Source: Saccharopolyspora erythraea NRRL 2338
Lineage (GTDB): Bacteria; Actinomycetota; Actinomycetes; Mycobacteriales; Pseudonocardiaceae
DNA length: 64,000 nt
Direction of reading: 5' to 3'
Assembly: GCF_000062885.1 (NCBI RefSeq)
Contig: NC_009142.1
Location: 992,001-1,056,000, forward strand
In this document: in pieces, positions 28,589 through 39,485 of the stretch
How positions within the stretch are numbered: position 1 is the first letter of the stretch
Layout: every line of letters starts with the position of its first letter
The notes under the pieces: generated by a model
The model's input: only the letters and a program-made list of their open reading frames with translations
The model's database searches: none
Told to the model about the DNA's origin: nothing
Program-made: the position numbers and the translations under genes

Positions 28589-30121
28589 ATGGTGCTTCTG
28601 AGCGATGTCGTGCGCACGTCCGCCGAGGTCTCCGCGACCCGCTCGCGCAAGTCGAAGGTCGCCGCGATCGCCGGGCTGCTCTCGCGTCTCGGCGAAGCCG
28701 AGGTCGGGCCCGGCACGGCGTTCCTCGCAGGTGAGCTGCGCGGCGGGCGGGCCGGGGTGGGCTGGGCGACGCTGTCGGCGCTCGACCCGGCGGCAGCCGG
28801 TGAGCCGTCGCTGACCGTCGCGGAGGTGGATGCCGCCATCGACGCCCTGCGCGAGATCGGCGGTGCCGGCTCCGGGCAGCGGCGAGCCGAACTGCTCGCC
28901 GACCTGCTGGCCCGGGCCACGGCGGCGGAGCAGGAGTTCCTGGTGCGGCTGCTCGGCGGTGAGCTGCGGCAGGGCGCGCTGGAGGGCGTGATGCTGGAGG
29001 CGATCGCCGCCGCGGCCGGGGTCCGTCCCGACGCGGTGCGCCGCGCGTTCATGCTCTCCGGCCGGCTGCCCGCGACCGCCGAGGCCGCGCTGCGCGGCGG
29101 CGAGGAGGAACTGGGCGGTTTCCGCCTGGAGGTGGGGCGCCCGCTGCGGCCGATGCTCGCCTCCCCGGCCGAGACGCTGGACGAGGCGATGACCGAGCTG
29201 GGGGAGGTCAGCGTCGAGTACAAGATGGACGGTGCGCGGATCCAGGTGCACCGCGACGGCGACGACGTCCACATCTACACCCGCACGCTGCGCGAGATCA
29301 CCCGCCACGTCCCCGAGCTCGTCGAGCTGGTGCGGGGCCTGGACTGCCGGTCGATCGTGCTCGACGGCGAGACGCTGGCGCTCGACGACTCGGGGCGGCC
29401 GAGGCCGTTCCAGGAGACGATGGGCCGCTTCGGCGCGCAGAGCCCGCGGGACCTGCTGCTGCACCCGTACTTCTTCGACTGCCTGCACCTCGACGGACGC
29501 GACCTGCTCGACCTCCCGCTGCGCGATCGCCTCACCGCGCTGGAGGAGGTCGCGGCCGACCACCGCATACCGGCGGTGCTGACCGCCGACGCCGAGCACG
29601 CTTCGGGCATCTTCGACGACGCGCTGGAAGCCGGTCACGAGGGCGTCATGGTCAAGTCGCTGGACTCGGCCTACGCGGCGGGGCGGCGCGGACGCACCTG
29701 GCGCAAGGTCAAGCCGTCGCACACCCTCGACCTGGTCGTCCTGGCCGCGGAATGGGGGCACGGACGACGCAGCGGCTACTTGTCCAACCTCCACCTCGGC
29801 GCGCGCGACCCCGACGGCGGGCCGCCGATCATGGTCGGCAAGACCTTCAAGGGGCTCACGGACGAGCTGCTGGCCTGGCAGACCGAGGAGTTCCAGCGCA
29901 GGGAGACCCACCGCGACGACTGGACGGTGCACCTGGTGCCGGAGCTGGTGGTGGAGATCGAGCTGGACGGCGTGCAGACCAGCACGCGCTACCCGGGCGG
30001 TGTGGCGCTGCGGTTCGCCCGGGTGCTGCGCTACCGCCCCGACAAGGACGCCGCCTCCGCCGACACCATCGACGCGGTGCGGGAGGTGCGCGGGCCGCAG
30101 CGTGCGGCGGAGGGCGGATGA
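28589..30121 (+). CDS. ligB: ATP-dependent DNA ligase
   Basis: A 510-residue ligase sealing nicks using ATP. An N-terminal DNA-binding domain (1-180) precedes the nucleotidyltransferase domain with motif I EYKMDGARIQ (adenylated Lys212), motif III YFFDCLHLDG, motif IV EGVMVKS and motif V WRKVKP. An OB domain completes it. This is the LigB class of actinobacteria, accessory to the essential NAD-dependent LigA. No Ku or polymerase gene adjoins it, so NHEJ is not implied. The start is chosen at MVLLSDVV; no clear ribosome site. Confidence 0.92.
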   Translation: MVLLSDVVRTSAEVSATRSRKSKVAAIAGLLSRLGEAEVGPGTAFLAGELRGGRAGVGWATLSALDPAAAGEPSLTVAEVDAAIDALREIGGAGSGQRRAELLADLLARATAAEQEFLVRLLGGELRQGALEGVMLEAIAAAAGVRPDAVRRAFMLSGRLPATAEAALRGGEEELGGFRLEVGRPLRPMLASPAETLDEAMTELGEVSVEYKMDGARIQVHRDGDDVHIYTRTLREITRHVPELVELVRGLDCRSIVLDGETLALDDSGRPRPFQETMGRFGAQSPRDLLLHPYFFDCLHLDGRDLLDLPLRDRLTALEEVAADHRIPAVLTADAEHASGIFDDALEAGHEGVMVKSLDSAYAAGRRGRTWRKVKPSHTLDLVVLAAEWGHGRRSGYLSNLHLGARDPDGGPPIMVGKTFKGLTDELLAWQTEEFQRRETHRDDWTVHLVPELVVEIELDGVQTSTRYPGGVALRFARVLRYRPDKDAASADTIDAVREVRGPQRAAEGG

Positions 30122-30134
30122 GACCCTTGGAGCC

Positions 30135-30548
30135 ATGAGCACTCCCGAAGAGGTCGGGTCGGTCAACATCGGCCCGGGCACCATCGACCCCCGTGACTTC
30201 CAGGCTCCGGTGAGCAGCGTGGACCCGGACTTCTACGTCGCCGTGCTGGTGACCGAGGGCGTCACCGAGGGTTCGGACAAGCCCCTCTACGAGGAGTCCT
30301 TCGTGCTGCTCAAGGCGGAGTCGGAGGAGGAGGCCAGGGAGAAGGCCGCCGAGTACGGCAAGCAGCAGGAAACCAGCTACCGCAACGAGAACGACCAGGA
30401 CATCACCTGGAAGCTCCGCCACGTCGTGGACGTCCGGCTGGTCGAGGACGCCACCTTCGACGACGGCTCGGAGCTCTACAGCCGGTTCTTCCGCAACTTC
30501 GACGGCTACCGCTCCTTCGAACCCCTGCTCGGCGGCGAGGAGCTCTGA
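30135..30548 (+). CDS. DUF4288-like protein
   Basis: A 137-residue soluble protein with no signal or membrane segment. The region VDPDFYVAVLVTEGVTEG to the C-terminus has the alpha/beta DUF4288 pattern, with YEESFVLLKAESEEEAREKA and TWKLRHVVDVRLVED. It begins 14 bases after ligB and is probably co-transcribed. Members are often found near DUF3800 or toxin-like genes, but the function is unknown. Confidence 0.65.
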   Translation: MSTPEEVGSVNIGPGTIDPRDFQAPVSSVDPDFYVAVLVTEGVTEGSDKPLYEESFVLLKAESEEEAREKAAEYGKQQETSYRNENDQDITWKLRHVVDVRLVEDATFDDGSELYSRFFRNFDGYRSFEPLLGGEEL

Positions 30549-30631
30549 GGCGGGGGCGCAGCCCCTGCGACCAGGAAACACCACCGAGTGCATCGGCTTG
30601 ATCTCGAACTGTTCCCGATTCACTGCTGCGC

Positions 30632-31182
30632 GTGTTCCAAGCCGCCTACGTCGACGAGTCCTACGACCTGACCCTCGGCGTCTACGTCCTCACCGCCGGC
30701 ATCGTCGACCTCGCCGACGCCGAGCGGATCCGCTCCGCGCTGCGCGACCTGCGCCCCGGTGGCGGCAAGCTGCACTGGTACGAATCCGACCACTCGCATC
30801 GGCTGCACCCCGCCAAGGCGGTGGGTGTGCTGCCGGTCGGCCACATCACCGTCATCGGCCGCGGGAAGCGGATGCGTGCCGAACGGGCACGCCGCAAATG
30901 CATGGAAACCCTGCTGCCGGAGCTGGACAGGAACGCCGTGGGGCCGGTCGTGTTCGAATGCAGGCAGCCCCGCAACAACAAGCAGGACCAGGAGCTCGTC
31001 GCGGTCTGCCGTCGCAAGCGCTTGCTGTCGGTGCGGATCCAGGTCAGCTTCGTTCCTGGTGGCAGCGAACCGCTGCTATGGGTCGCTGACGTCGCGTGCG
31101 GCGCGCGGACCAGCGTGGAGAACCCGCCTACATCGCCCAGTTCGGCGCGGCGACGTCCACGATCTCGATCTGGATCGCTTGA
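30632..31182 (+). pseudogene. DUF3800-like gene with a late frameshift
   Basis: The frame from GTG at 30632 (MFQAAYVDESYDLTL) shows a DUF3800-type start, an acidic YVDES strand suggesting an RNase-H-like fold, and WVADVACGAR near the end. After about 31100 the frame turns compositionally odd. A one-base shift restores GEPAYIAQFGAATSTISIWIA and stops at 31182. The missing base near 31100 (GCGCG run) is either a real mutation or a sequencing error. The intact protein would be about 183 residues. DUF3800 proteins are common in defence and mobile regions, but the activity is not established. Confidence 0.65.
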
Positions 31183-32850
<1,668 letters not shown>

Positions 32851-32857
32851 CGACCAG

Positions 32858-32899
32858 GGCCGACCGGTGGGCGTCGACCTGACGCCCGACCGGTCGGCC
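32858..32899 (+). terminator. Terminator after guaB1
   Basis: Stem GGCCGACCGGT / ACCGGTCGGCC extended inwards by GGCGTC / GACGCC, with a GACCT loop, 7 bases after the stop. Confidence 0.75.
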
Positions 32900-32980
32900 A
32901 TTCCTGGTGTCAGCCCCGGCGACGAGCCGCCGGCCACTGCGGGTCCCGCTGGTGACGACCTGACCGGCGCGCTGGGCCGA

Positions 32981-33013
32981 GCGGCCGGTGCCTCCCAGCG
33001 GGGCACCGGCCGC
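32981..33013 (-). terminator. Terminator after phoH2
   Basis: A 12-bp stem GCGGCCGGTGCC / GGCACCGGCCGC lies 18 bases past the phoH2 stop; no T-run. Confidence 0.65.
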
Positions 33014-33030
33014 CCGATCGCGGGCTCAGC

Positions 33031-34410
33031 TCACGGCGTGAAGTCGCCCTCCAGCATCTCGGTCACCAGCGCGGCCACCGGCGAGCGCTCGGACCGGGTG
33101 AGCGTGACGTGGGCGAACAGCGGGTGCCCCTTCAGCTTCTCTATCACCGCGGCGACCCCGTCGTGGCGGCCGACCCGCAGGTTGTCGCGCTGGGCGACGT
33201 CGTGGGTGAGCACCACCCGCGAGTTCGAGCCGAGCCGCGAGAGCACCGTCAGCAGGACGTTGCGCTCCAGCGACTGCGCCTCGTCGACGATGACGAACGA
33301 GTCGTGCAGCGACCGCCCGCGGATGTGGGTGAGGGGCAGGACCTCGAGCATTCCCCGGTCCATGACCTCGTCCAGCACGTCCCCGCTGGCCAGCGCCCCG
33401 AGGGTGTCGAAGACGGCCTGCGCCCACGGCTGCATCTTCTCGTTCTCGCTGCCCGGCAGGTAGCCGAGCTCCTGCCCGCCCACGGCGTAGACCGGGCGGA
33501 ACACCACGACCTTGCGGTGCTGCTGGCGTTCCATCACCGCTTCCAGGCCCGCGCACAGGGCGAGCGCCGACTTGCCGGTGCCCGCCCGGCCACCGAGGGA
33601 GATGATCCCGACGTCGGGGTCGAGCAGGAGATCGAGCGCGATCCGCTGCTCGGCGGAGCGTCCGTGCAGCCCGAACGCCTCCCGGTCGCCGCGCACCAGC
33701 TTGACCTGCTTGTCCGCGGTGACCCTGCCCAGCGCGCTCTGCGAGCCGGCGAGCAGCCGCAGACCGGTGTTGGCGGGCAGGTCGCGCGCCTCGTCGAGGT
33801 CGGCCGTGCCCTCCTTGAACAGCACGTCGACGGTGTCCGGCGGCACGTCGAGGTCAGCCATGCCGGTCCAGCCCGACGACACCACGTCCTGCGCCCGGTA
33901 CTCCTCGGCCTCCAGGGCCACCGACGCGGCCTTGACCCGCATCGGCATGTCCTTGGTGACCAGCGTGACGCGGTGTCCTTCGGCGGCCAGGTTCAGCGCG
34001 CAGGCCAGGATTCTCGCGTCGTTGGAGTCGGTGCGGAAACCCGGCGGCAGCACCTCCGGGTCCGAGTGGTTGAGCTCGACGTGCAGGTTTCCGCCCTGCT
34101 CCCCGACGGGGACCGGGGCGTCGAGCCTCCCGTGCCGAAGACGCAGGTCGTCGAGCACGCGCAGGGACTCCCTGGCGAACCAGCCGAGCTCGGGGTGGTG
34201 TCGCTTGCCCTCCAGCTCGCTGATCACGACCAGGGGCAGCACCACGCTGTGCTCGGCGAACCGGCACATCGCCCACGGGTCGGACAGCAGCACGGAGGTG
34301 TCGAGGACGTACGTGCGGACCTCGCCCGGGGCTTCCGGACGGGTCGGGCACGCTGGATCACCGGGCGTGGCCGGGAGATCCGCTGGGGGCTGGGAACGTC
34401 GTGTGGTCAC
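33031..34410 (-). CDS. phoH2: PhoH2 protein: PIN domain fused to PhoH ATPase
   Basis: A 459-residue fusion. Residues about 30-165 are a PIN nuclease ([13 protein letters not shown], then [13 protein letters not shown] with conserved acids). Residues about 240-450 are a PhoH ATPase with Walker [11 protein letters not shown] and Walker [11 protein letters not shown]. Mycobacterial PhoH2 is an ATP-dependent RNA helicase/RNase. The GTG start follows GGGAG at proper spacing. In mycobacteria a short upstream ORF (phoAT) is paired with phoH2; a comparable 68-codon frame ends directly before this start but is unproven. Confidence 0.92.
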   Translation of the reverse strand: MTTRRSQPPADLPATPGDPACPTRPEAPGEVRTYVLDTSVLLSDPWAMCRFAEHSVVLPLVVISELEGKRHHPELGWFARESLRVLDDLRLRHGRLDAPVPVGEQGGNLHVELNHSDPEVLPPGFRTDSNDARILACALNLAAEGHRVTLVTKDMPMRVKAASVALEAEEYRAQDVVSSGWTGMADLDVPPDTVDVLFKEGTADLDEARDLPANTGLRLLAGSQSALGRVTADKQVKLVRGDREAFGLHGRSAEQRIALDLLLDPDVGIISLGGRAGTGKSALALCAGLEAVMERQQHRKVVVFRPVYAVGGQELGYLPGSENEKMQPWAQAVFDTLGALASGDVLDEVMDRGMLEVLPLTHIRGRSLHDSFVIVDEAQSLERNVLLTVLSRLGSNSRVVLTHDVAQRDNLRVGRHDGVAAVIEKLKGHPLFAHVTLTRSERSPVAALVTEMLEGDFTP

Positions 34411-34776
34411 GGCTACTCCCTCGCGGGCGTGGCGCGCACACCCGCTCGTCGGCGGGCCGGGCCTGCCCCTGCCGTGCCCCGGGCAGGACCGCTCGGCGGT
34501 CCGCCGCGGCCGCAGGGCCACGCACCGGCCCTGGCGCGACCACGATGGACGGGAACCGTCCGATCCTGCCTACAGCCACGGTCAGGGCCTCCCCGGACGG
34601 GCCGCTTACGGCGTTGCACTACGGACGGCCCGTCACTGCGGACGCTACCTGCATGATCCGAACTCGGCAGGCAGCCACACAGGTGATTCAGCGAATCGTC
34701 AACTGCGCGTCATGTACCAGGGCATTTACGCACAAGCGCCTACCGCCGGTAATCCCTCCAGCCGGAATCCCTGCTC
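34411..34776. other. 366-bp spacer upstream of phoH2
   Basis: No confident gene. On the minus strand a GTG-started 68-codon frame (34413-34619) stops 2 bases before phoH2, the place of the mycobacterial phoAT. It is arginine/proline-rich like random high-GC sequence and has no visible ribosome site. The rest holds no repeat or clear promoter. Confidence 0.4.
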
Positions 34777-36006
34777 TCAACGGGTGAAAATGGGGATCTG
34801 TCCGGCGATTTCCTCGCGGATGGTCTCCGGCACCAGCGGTTCGTCGAGCAGCCGCCGGTAGCGCTCGCAGCCCGCCGTCCCGGCGGGCGCGAGCTCCAGC
34901 CAGGTCCGCAGCAGCTTGTATCCCTCCACGTAGGTGGTGGTGTAGGCCCGCCACAGCGGGTCGGCCATGAACCGGACGAGCCGCCGCGCGGTGCCGTCGG
35001 GCAGCAGCTGCCACCGGCGCAGGAAGTTCACCACCTCGGTCTCGTCCTTCCCCCCGTCGTGCAGCATCACCAGGGCGTCCTGGCGCACCGCGAGCAGCCG
35101 GCCCATCGCGGCCTCGACGCGTTCGGCGAGCTCGCCGTCGAACGCGACGCCCAGGTCGGCGAGGATCTCGGCGGCCCACGCGCCCCAGCCGCGGCCGACG
35201 ACGGCGTGCAGCCCGAGGTCGGCGAGTCCCTCGGCCAGCAGGCACTGGGGCGTGTTGATCAGGAAGATCGTGTGTTCCAGGTGCCGCTGCCGGTCGACAA
35301 GCCCGGCTTCCTTGCGGCAGTGCTCGGTGTGGTGGCCGGGGTAGGACTCGTGCGCGACGAGGTGCGGGAGTTCGGCCGCGCTGTGCCCGGCGTCGGCGTT
35401 GATGGCGACACGCGAGCGGAAGTCGCCCAGGTACTGGTTGAAGCCTCCCCACACCTCACCGGTCACGATGCGGTAGTCGACGGTTTCCTGCGGTGGCAGG
35501 CGAAACCGGGCCCGCACGCGGTCCCGCAGGGCGCTCGACAGCGCCAGCACGCAGTGCCGGAGCCGCTCCGGCGGGATGCGGTTCCGTTCGCGCAGCGACG
35601 TGATCCGCGCGCCGAGGTCGCCGCGGCCGGGCAGCACCTCGTCGAGCTCGCGGTGCGCGCGCCGGTAGTCGTCGGGGTCGCCGGGGGTGATCCGCACCTG
35701 GAAATAGGCCCCGGCCTCGTCGGCGAACGACATCCGCTCGCCCGCCAGCTTCCGCCCGGCGCACTCCAGCGCGGTGAGCTGGGCGCGCAGGAACGCCTCG
35801 CGTCGCCGTTCCAGCTCCGCGCCGGGCAGCTCGGCGAGCAGCCCGCGGGCGCGGGCTGCGAGCGCGGCCGGGTCCGGGCGGGTCTCGTCGCGGACCTTCC
35901 TGCGCAGCTCCGGGTCGCCGGTGTAGGCGTCGGTGAAGCCCGGCACCAGCCGGTCGAACCGCAGACCGAGCCGCACGTACTCGGTCACGAGAGCGGAGGG
36001 GGCCAT
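34777..36006 (-). CDS. DUF885-like putative metallopeptidase
   Basis: A 409-residue cytoplasmic protein; start MAPSALVTEYVRLG. It is mostly helical. The motif HESYPGHHTEH (about residue 235) corresponds to the HEGYPGHH signature of DUF885, thought to bind metal, with the downstream acid-containing segment AEGLADLGLHAVV. Substrate and localisation are unknown; there is no signal peptide. It is a monocistronic unit facing phoH2. Confidence 0.75.
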   Translation of the reverse strand: MAPSALVTEYVRLGLRFDRLVPGFTDAYTGDPELRRKVRDETRPDPAALAARARGLLAELPGAELERRREAFLRAQLTALECAGRKLAGERMSFADEAGAYFQVRITPGDPDDYRRAHRELDEVLPGRGDLGARITSLRERNRIPPERLRHCVLALSSALRDRVRARFRLPPQETVDYRIVTGEVWGGFNQYLGDFRSRVAINADAGHSAAELPHLVAHESYPGHHTEHCRKEAGLVDRQRHLEHTIFLINTPQCLLAEGLADLGLHAVVGRGWGAWAAEILADLGVAFDGELAERVEAAMGRLLAVRQDALVMLHDGGKDETEVVNFLRRWQLLPDGTARRLVRFMADPLWRAYTTTYVEGYKLLRTWLELAPAGTAGCERYRRLLDEPLVPETIREEIAGQIPIFTR

Positions 36007-36287
36007 GCGGCGACACTACGGCGTGGCGCCGCGTCGTGGGGAAGCACCTCGCGGATCACACGATTTCGCCGACCGCGCAGAACTGCGCGACGCGTCTACC
36101 TGGGATTCTGACGTGCCGCGGCTTTAGAGGGCGGCGAATAAAGCACACAATGGTGTTAACGAGGTTTTGTTCGGAGTCGTTGATCGCTATGTTTCTCGCC
36201 GGGTGCTTCCCCTCGCCAAGCTACTGGGGTACTCGGGTCGAGGAATACGCACTCGCCTACCCCCCATCCAGTCAAGGAGCAAGAAAA

Positions 36288-36533
36288 GTGCTTAAGAAAG
36301 CAGCGGTTGTCGCCGGCGCTGCCGCCACCATGCTCGCCGTGGCCCCGATGGCCAACGCCGACTCCGCGGACAACGACGGCGTGAACGTCCTCAACGACAA
36401 CAACATCAGCGCGCTGCCGATCCAGGCCTGCGGCAACGACATCGCTGTCGTCGGTGTGATCGCCAAGCTCTTCTCGACGCAGAGCACCCAGTGCGTCAAC
36501 GCTCCGATCGTCGACCACCCGAGCCAGCGCTGA
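36288..36533 (+). CDS. Small secreted chaplin-like protein, copy 1
   Basis: An 81-residue secreted protein. The GTG start has AAGGAG nine bases upstream. A signal peptide (VLKKAAVVAGAAATMLAVAPMANA) is followed by a mature region of about 57 residues with NNISALPIQACGNDIAVVGV and TQCVNAPIVDHPS. The two cysteines and CGN / CVN spacing resemble chaplins (DUF320), the amphipathic surface proteins of actinomycetes. Similarity is distant, so a surface or hydrophobic role is inferred. A near-identical paralogue lies 300 bases downstream. Confidence 0.75.
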   Translation: MLKKAAVVAGAAATMLAVAPMANADSADNDGVNVLNDNNISALPIQACGNDIAVVGVIAKLFSTQSTQCVNAPIVDHPSQR

Positions 36534-36582
36534 GCCGGTCGGTCGATCTCGGCTGCTCTTCCCGGGCGGCCACCAGCAGAGA

Positions 36583-36611
36583 GGGCGTCGGGATGCCCGA
36601 CGCTCCTTTTT
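36583..36611 (+). terminator. Terminator between the two chaplin-like genes
   Basis: Stem GCGTCGGG / CCCGACGC, followed by TCCTTTTT. Confidence 0.85.
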
Positions 36612-36835
36612 GCGTTCCTTTTGAAAAGCTTCGCGCGAGCCAGTTCCCGGTATAAGCGGGCTGGATAGCGCGAAAAAGCGATCCGATCACACAATCGGGT
36701 TAAGAGTTGTCGCGCACGGCCTGCCGGATCTGTTCACCGGCGGAAGTGCGCAAGACTCCGGTGCCACCTCGCGGACCCATCGAAGAGGACCGCTTGGTGC
36801 GAATTCCCCGCGTGGACCAAAGGAGAGTGAACGAA

Positions 36836-37084
36836 GTGCTGAAGAAGGCTGCGATCCTCGCAGGTGCCGCCGCCGGCCTGCTGGCGCTGGCCCCGGTCGC
36901 CAACGCCGACTCCGCCGACAACGACGGCGTGAACGTCCTCAACGACAACAACATCAGCGCGCTGCCGATCCAGCTCTGCGGCAACGACATCGCCGTCGTC
37001 GGCGTGATCGCCAAGGTCGACTCGACTCAGACCACCCAGTGCGTCAACGCCCCGATCGTCGACCACCCGAGCCAGAAGAGCTGA
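36836..37084 (+). CDS. Small secreted chaplin-like protein, copy 2
   Basis: An 82-residue secreted protein. The GTG start has AAAGGAGAG upstream. The signal peptide is VLKKAAILAGAAAGLLALAPVANA and the mature part keeps NNISALPIQLCGNDIAVVGV and CVNAPIVDHPSQ. It differs from copy 1 mainly in the signal peptide and the loop before the second cysteine (KVDSTQTT against KLFSTQST), so a recent tandem duplication is likely. It has its own upstream region and terminator, so the copies may be expressed separately. Confidence 0.76.
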   Translation: MLKKAAILAGAAAGLLALAPVANADSADNDGVNVLNDNNISALPIQLCGNDIAVVGVIAKVDSTQTTQCVNAPIVDHPSQKS

Positions 37085-37105
37085 GCGCGGACCGGCTGAC
37101 GGAGA

Positions 37106-37138
37106 AGGCCAGGTCGTCCCATGACGGCCTGGCCTTTT
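37106..37138 (+). terminator. Terminator after chaplin-like copy 2
   Basis: A 13-bp stem AGGCCAGGTCGTC / GACGGCCTGGCCT with one wobble and a CCAT loop, followed by TTTT. Also suited to the convergent prenyltransferase gene. Confidence 0.85.
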
Positions 37139-37166
37139 GCTGCGCTGGGGAACCGCCGGGCCGGCG

Positions 37167-37943
37167 CTAGCCGCCGAAGCGGCGGTGCCGCGCCGCGTAC
37201 TCGCGCAGCGCGCGCAGGAAGTCCACCCGCCGGAAAGCGGGCCAGTACGCCTCGCAGAACCAGAACTCCGAGTGCGCGGACTGCCACAGCATGAAACCGG
37301 ACAGCCGCTGCTCACCGGAAGTGCGGATGAGCAGGTCGGGGTCCGGCTGCCCGGACGTGTAGAGGTGCTCGGCGATGTGGTCGACGGTGAGCACCTCGGC
37401 CAGTTCGTCGATGGTCGTGCCCGCCTCGGCGTGCTGCTGGAGCAGCTTGCGCACGGCGTCGGCGATCTCCTGCCGCCCGCCGTAGCCGACGGCGACGTTG
37501 ACCTGCATGCCCGTGCGGCCCTTGGTGCGCAACGCCGCCGCCGAGAGCCGGGCCGCGGTCTCGGTGGGCAGCAGGTCGAGCGCGCCGACTATCCGCACCC
37601 GCCAGGGTTTTCCGGGCTCGGTCAGCTCGTCGACCACACCGGCGATGATCTCCAGCAGCGCCGACAGCTCGTCGCTGCTGCGGTTGAGGTTGTCGGTGGA
37701 CAGCAGCCACAGCGTGACGACCTCGACGTCGGCTTCCTGGCACCAGCCCAGCATCTCGGCGATCTTGCGCGCGCCCTCGCGGTGACCGTGGTTGACGTCG
37801 AAGCCGGCTTCCTTGGCCCACCTGCGGTTTCCGTCGAGGATCACGCCGACGTGCCGGGGTGATTTCGACACGTCGAGCTTCCGGCGCAGCCGCCGTTCGT
37901 AGATGTCGACGATGAACTCTCGGAGCCGAACCTTAAGCGCCAC
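37167..37943 (-). CDS. cis-Prenyltransferase (UppS family, short-chain Z-FPP type)
   Basis: A 258-residue isoprenyl transferase. The GTG start (MALKVRLREFIVDIYERRL) agrees with the mycobacterial homologue. Family motifs: HVGVILDGNRRWA, the STDNLNR segment, and PDLLIRTSGEQRLSGFMLWQSAHSE region near the C-terminus. It condenses isopentenyl diphosphate with allylic diphosphates in Z configuration. Rv1086, in the same gene neighbourhood, makes short (Z,E)-farnesyl diphosphate for polyprenyl-phosphate synthesis; chain length here is inferred. No clear ribosome site precedes the GTG. Confidence 0.88.
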   Translation of the reverse strand: MALKVRLREFIVDIYERRLRRKLDVSKSPRHVGVILDGNRRWAKEAGFDVNHGHREGARKIAEMLGWCQEADVEVVTLWLLSTDNLNRSSDELSALLEIIAGVVDELTEPGKPWRVRIVGALDLLPTETAARLSAAALRTKGRTGMQVNVAVGYGGRQEIADAVRKLLQQHAEAGTTIDELAEVLTVDHIAEHLYTSGQPDPDLLIRTSGEQRLSGFMLWQSAHSEFWFCEAYWPAFRRVDFLRALREYAARHRRFGG

Positions 37944-38050
37944 GCCCGACGAGAGTACGCGGGCCGCATCCGGCGGCGACCGCGTCCCTGGGCAAGTCGG
38001 TGAAACGCACGTCACCGGCCTCTCGGGTGACCGCCGGACCTACGCTCCCG

Positions 38051-38056
38051 TAACCT
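38051..38056 (+). promoter_or_regulatory. -10 element of the hemolysin III gene (leaderless)
   Basis: TAACCT ends 6 bases before the GTG at 38063, consistent with a leaderless transcript. Confidence 0.45.
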
Positions 38057-38062
38057 CGTGGC

Positions 38063-38740
38063 GTGAGTAGCGCCATGACCGCCCGCCGCCCGACGGCGAT
38101 CGTCAAGCCGAGGCTGCGCGGCTGGATCCACTTCTGGTCCCTGGTCGTGTCGGCCGCGGCCGGGACGACGCTGATCGCGCTGGCCGGGTCGACGGTGTCG
38201 GCCGCCGCCGCGCTGGGGACCTCGATCTACGTCGTGACCGTCCTCGGCCTGTTCGGTGTCAGTGCGCTTTACCACCGCAAGACGTGGAAGTCGGTCGGAG
38301 CCCGCACCTGGATGCGCAGGCTCGACCACTCCATGATCTTCCTGTTCATCGCGGGCACCTACACGCCGTTCGCGATGCTGGCGATGCAGCCGACCACCGG
38401 TGCCGTCGTGCTCGCGGTGGTCTGGGGCGGCGCGCTGGGCGGCGTGGTGCTCAAGCTCGCCTGGCCGAACGCGCCGCGCTGGGTCGGCGTGCCGGTCTAC
38501 ATCGCGCTGGGCTGGGTGGCCGTGTTCGTGCTGCCCGACCTGCTGCAGAACGCCGGCGTCGCCGCGCTCGTGCTGCTGCTGGCCGGCGGCGTGCTCTACA
38601 CGGCGGGCGCGATCTTCTACGCCACGCGCTGGCCGGACCCGTGGCCGAAGACCTTCGGCTACCACGAGTTCTTCCACGCCGCGGTCTCCAGCGCCGCCGT
38701 CTGCCACCACGTGGCGATCTGGCTGGCCCTCTACTCCTGA
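38063..38740 (+). CDS. Hemolysin III family membrane protein
   Basis: A 225-residue seven-helix membrane protein of the HlyIII/PAQR superfamily. Conserved residues are visible: the ALYHRKTW segment after helix 2, RRLDHSMIFLFIAGTYTPF in helix 3, and YHEFFHAAVSSAAVCHH in the last helices, which supply metal-binding histidines. Despite the name, a hydrolase or lipid-related role is more likely. Rv1085c is the mycobacterial counterpart beside the same prenyltransferase. Confidence 0.9.
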   Translation: MSSAMTARRPTAIVKPRLRGWIHFWSLVVSAAAGTTLIALAGSTVSAAAALGTSIYVVTVLGLFGVSALYHRKTWKSVGARTWMRRLDHSMIFLFIAGTYTPFAMLAMQPTTGAVVLAVVWGGALGGVVLKLAWPNAPRWVGVPVYIALGWVAVFVLPDLLQNAGVAALVLLLAGGVLYTAGAIFYATRWPDPWPKTFGYHEFFHAAVSSAAVCHHVAIWLALYS

Positions 38741-38750
38741 CCACTCGACC

Positions 38751-38792
38751 CATCGGGCCGGGGACCGCGTGAGCGCGGTTCCCGGCCCGATG
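38751..38792 (+). terminator. Terminator after the hemolysin III gene
   Basis: A 19-bp stem CATCGGGCCGGGGACCGCG / CGCGGTTCCCGGCCCGATG with one wobble and a TGAG loop; likely works for both converging genes. Confidence 0.85.
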
Positions 38793-38794
38793 CG

Positions 38795-39403
38795 TCAGGT
38801 CAGGTCGGGGCCCTGGGCGCGCAGGTCGTCGACCTTGGCCAGCGCTTCGCGCAGCTCGGCGAGCCATTCCTCGGTGTGCTCGCCCACCAGCCGGACCGCC
38901 CACGCCAGCGCCTCCGAGCGGGAGCGGGCGATGCCCGCGTCGACCAGGGTGTCGAGCACGATCCGCTCCGGCTGCCGCAACCGGGTCATGACCGGTGCCG
39001 ACAGCGTGGTGAACAGCTCCTCAGCGCCGCCCAGCCGCGCTCCCCACGACACCTTGCGTCCGTAGCGGTGCTCGGCCTGCCGGGCGATCTCGATGCGCTC
39101 CTCCCGGGTCTCCTCCCGGAACCTGGCGATGCGGCCGCTCTCGGCCGCGGCGCGGGCGGCGTCGTCGGCGAAGTCCTCGTCGAGGGCGGGCAGCTCGCCG
39201 ACGACGAGGATCTCCTCGCGGTCGACGCTGACCTCGGGCGCCGTGGTGAACCAGCCCTCGGGCAGGCGGCCGGTGAACCACGCCTTGGCGTCGTCGGCAG
39301 ACGGTGCTTCCGGCGGCCGGCGGCCACCGCGTCCGCCGCCGGTCCACGGGGGTTGACCGCCCCACCGGCGGCCTCGTGCGGTGCGGATGAATCTCGCGTT
39401 CAT
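38795..39403 (-). CDS. Protein of unknown function, helical
   Basis: A 202-residue soluble protein. ATG at 39403 (MNARFIRTARGRR) is preferred because GGAAGGGG is 8 bases upstream. The N-terminal 40 residues are basic and Gly/Pro-rich. The rest is charged and helical, with VDREEILVVGELPALDEDFADDAARAAA, then RFREETREERIEIARQAEHRYGRKVSWG, and a C-terminal ribbon-helix-like part (IARSRSEALAWAVRLVGEHTEEWLAEL). The latter resembles small DNA-binding proteins, but this is weak. Confidence 0.65.
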   Translation of the reverse strand: MNARFIRTARGRRWGGQPPWTGGGRGGRRPPEAPSADDAKAWFTGRLPEGWFTTAPEVSVDREEILVVGELPALDEDFADDAARAAAESGRIARFREETREERIEIARQAEHRYGRKVSWGARLGGAEELFTTLSAPVMTRLRQPERIVLDTLVDAGIARSRSEALAWAVRLVGEHTEEWLAELREALAKVDDLRAQGPDLT

Positions 39404-39485
39404 CGCCATCACCCCTTCCAATTACACGATTACACGCTTGCACGTGCCGTGGAAGGGCTCCGGATTGCGCTCCTGGAGAACTCGA

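Noticed and set aside
27098-30184. 1028-codon minus-strand frame over mca and ligB
   Set aside because: It is antisense to well-supported mca and ligB and is an artefact of high-GC codon bias.
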